A stretch of 42,483 nucleotides of DNA from a virus. Of this stretch, positions 41,272 to 42,483 are shown in pieces. Numbering within the stretch: position 1 is the first letter of the stretch; every line of letters begins with the position of its first letter. The position numbers were made by a program, and so were the translations under genes. A model generated the notes under the pieces. It saw only the letters and a list, made by a program, of their open reading frames with translations. It searched no databases and had not been told where the DNA came from. Location: IMG/VR virus record IMGVR_UViG_3300022074_000109, positions 1-42,483 of that record; one strand, written 5' to 3'.

Positions 41272-41377
41272 AATTGTTACAGATTGTAAACAATAGGTCA
41301 CAAGTGGAAGTGAACTTATATATAATTTAGTCAGATACACAATTCTGTAGTATCCACTAAACACAACAAAAGGTATT
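41272..41377 (+). promoter_or_regulatory. Host-type promoter and repeated leader of ardC
   Basis: A -10 box TATAAT lies at 41321-41326. An imperfect palindrome TTGTTACA-GAT-TGTAAACAA is upstream (about 41275-41293). The leader has CCACTAAACACAAC at 41354-41367, followed by AAAAGGTATT with the ribosome-binding AAGG. The motif lies 27 nt after the -10, against 28 nt at the 40.8 kb promoter. The two leaders differ by one base over 24 positions, so they may share one control. Confidence 0.7.
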
Positions 41378-41382
41378 CACAA

Positions 41383-42354
41383 ATGGCATTAGCTACCACC
41401 ACAAAACCAAAAACAAAAAAGCAAACACCTGAAGAAAAAATTTGCAGTGAGGTCATCAAGTTATTAGAACAAGGCGTGCAACCATGGCAAAAAGAATGGA
41501 CAACCAGTACAAGCGCATCTTATAGAAACTTCATTACGGGTCACAAATACAGCGGCGCAAATATCGCACTGTTATCCCTTTACGAATCAGTTCGAGGTTA
41601 TAGATCTACTTTATATTGTGGATTTGCACAAGCTCGCTCTAAAAACTGGACAGTCAAAAAAGGCTCTGAAGCTTCTTACATTATGTATCCAAAACCAGTT
41701 AAATATGATAAGACAGACAAAGACGGCAACCCAGTTAAAGACAAAGACGGCAACGTAATTAAAGTTCAATACATGAGTTTTAGTTGTGTTGCTGTTTTCA
41801 ATGCTGATTGTTTAATGGGTCTAGACCCTAAAAGTCAGGATGCACTAGAGCAAGCATTAAAGGCTGAAGAACGTAACATCAAAGAAAACATTAACGATAT
41901 AGAAACAAGAAAATCAAAAGCCTTTAATGTTTTAGATTCATACATGAAGCGCGAGCAAATAGAGTATAGAGAAAAACAGGAACGTGCTTTTTATTCACCA
42001 TCACTTGATCAAGTGGGCATGCCCTCACCTGTTCAGTTCACCAACCCTGATGCATTTTTAGCTACTCTTTCACATGAATGTATTCACTCAACAAAAAAGG
42101 CTAGCCGCTTAGATCGCTCATTTGGTGCTTCAATATTTGGCAATGATGCATACGCTCGCGAGGAATTAGTTGCAGAATTAGGGGCGCTAATCCTCACTAG
42201 ATCGCTCAACGTAGGCTCAAGGATAGAAAACCACGCGAGCTATCTTAAGAGCTGGTTAAGCGGCATTAAAGAGGATAACAGCTATCTTTTTAAATCACTT
42301 GCTCACGCCAACCGCGCCGCAAATTACATACTTGAGCCACAAGAAAAGGCTTAA
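41383..42354 (+). CDS. ardC: ArdC-like antirestriction protein
   Basis: The 323-residue protein has both parts of ArdC. The N-terminal single-strand DNA-binding domain (about 15-145) contains GVQPWQKEW, GHKYSGANIALLSL and NWTVKKGSEASYIMYPKP. The C-terminal zincin-like domain has the zinc motif HECIH at 231-235 (LSHECIHSTKKASRLDR) and a likely third ligand in REELVAELGAL (Glu265). ArdC proteins protect incoming DNA from restriction. Position in the early region, under a host-type promoter, is the place where T7 carries Ocr. Two eight-residue DKDGN repeats come from a 24-base duplication (41716-41754). No homologue is expected in standard T7-like phages. Confidence 0.92.
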   Translation: MALATTTKPKTKKQTPEEKICSEVIKLLEQGVQPWQKEWTTSTSASYRNFITGHKYSGANIALLSLYESVRGYRSTLYCGFAQARSKNWTVKKGSEASYIMYPKPVKYDKTDKDGNPVKDKDGNVIKVQYMSFSCVAVFNADCLMGLDPKSQDALEQALKAEERNIKENINDIETRKSKAFNVLDSYMKREQIEYREKQERAFYSPSLDQVGMPSPVQFTNPDAFLATLSHECIHSTKKASRLDRSFGASIFGNDAYAREELVAELGALILTRSLNVGSRIENHASYLKSWLSGIKEDNSYLFKSLAHANRAANYILEPQEKA

Positions 42355-42370
42355 GTAATCAAAACTCAAT

Positions 42371-42406
42371 AGCCGTCTCACTGATCAAGTGGGGCGGCTC
42401 TTTGTT
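42371..42406 (+). terminator. Intrinsic terminator after ardC
   Basis: AGCCGTCTCACT (42371-42382) pairs over all twelve positions (two G-U) with AGTGGGGCGGCT (42388-42399) around a five-base loop. CTTTGTT follows. It is one of the strongest hairpins in the window. Confidence 0.85.
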
Positions 42407-42425
42407 GTAGTGATTAATACCTATG

Positions 42426-42454
42426 TTGAAAACAAGACAAAAGCACTATATATG
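42426..42454 (+). promoter_or_regulatory. Host-type promoter before the next early gene
   Basis: TTGAAA (42426-42431) and TATATG (42449-42454) are spaced by 17 bases, a good sigma70-like arrangement. TTTACACTTAG follows, which resembles TGTACACTTAG before the MarR-like gene at 736. Confidence 0.5.
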
Positions 42455-42470
42455 GTTTACACTTAGACAA

Positions 42471-42483
42471 ATGAATATAGGAT
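42471..42483 (+). CDS. Start of a further early gene, cut by the window end
   Basis: An ATG at 42471 follows the promoter at 42426-42454, and the frame is open to the last base. Only four codons are visible, so nothing can be said about the product. Confidence 0.25.

Noticed and set aside
1-42483. CRISPR array or insertion sequence
   Set aside because: No regularly spaced identical repeats outside coding shaft repeats, and no transposase-like gene or terminal inverted repeats were seen.

Overview
The window is most of the genome of a T7-like marine cyanophage (podovirus type, P-SSP7-like). The evidence is the gene order: single-subunit RNA polymerase, integrase, gp2.5 SSB, gp3 endonuclease, gp4 primase-helicase, gp5 DNA polymerase, gp6 exonuclease, ribonucleotide reductase, portal, scaffold, capsid, gp11-gp17 tail and internal virion proteins, and terminases. 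A 36-residue high-light-inducible (Hli) gene in the head cassette points to a cyanobacterial host. The AT-rich base composition fits Prochlorococcus or a low-GC Synechococcus. The window is a permuted cut: it opens inside the RNA polymerase gene (only the C-terminus is present) and closes just after an early antirestriction gene. The true genome ends probably lie in the non-coding stretch after the large terminase (about 39.9-40.16 kb).

Layout. 1-2264: end of RNA polymerase, a MarR-like winged-helix regulator, a tyrosine integrase, then a long stem-loop and a terminator. 2298-8277: replication (SSB, Holliday-junction endonuclease, primase-helicase, thioredoxin-like protein, family A DNA polymerase, an endonuclease VII-type nuclease, 5'-3' exonuclease). 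8274-11047: nucleotide supply (MazG-like, compact class I RNR alpha and beta). 11034-16190: head (portal, scaffold, Hli, small proteins, cupin-like protein, capsid). 16246-32012: tail tubes, internal virion proteins, and two fibre proteins, one carrying a blue-copper-like domain. 32013-37605: three 2OG-Fe(II) oxygenase-like proteins, a fibre chaperone-like protein, a membrane/secreted cluster typical of cyanophages, the small terminase, an HNH nuclease and tiny basic proteins. 37577-38071 is the only clear minus-strand protein gene, a cysteine-peptidase-like protein. 38132-39889 is the large terminase. 40162-40243 is a complete minus-strand tRNA-Leu(UAG). 40265-42483 is an early-type region with host sigma70-like promoters and an ArdC antirestriction protein.

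How it works together. Host RNA polymerase would read the sigma70-type promoters near 38.1, 40.6, 40.8, 41.3 and 42.4 kb, making early proteins including ArdC. The phage polymerase would then transcribe the long plus-strand cassette. Genes are tightly coupled, with many ATGA and TAATG overlaps. The most unusual feature is a motif, CCACTAAACACAAC, in the 5' leader of two early genes, with a shorter version in the leader of the minus-strand gene. It lies 27-29 nt after each -10 box. Its reverse complement forms the loop of a strong hairpin just after the integrase gene. An RNA from that hairpin would be antisense to the ribosome-binding leaders of the early genes, which suggests an undescribed RNA-based shut-off or lysis/lysogeny switch. 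Other notable points are the complete tRNA-Leu beside an integrase phage, an RNR beta with Phe at the tyrosyl-radical position, a DNA polymerase with a shortened thioredoxin-binding region next to a phage thioredoxin, and two genes that seem to lack a standard start codon.
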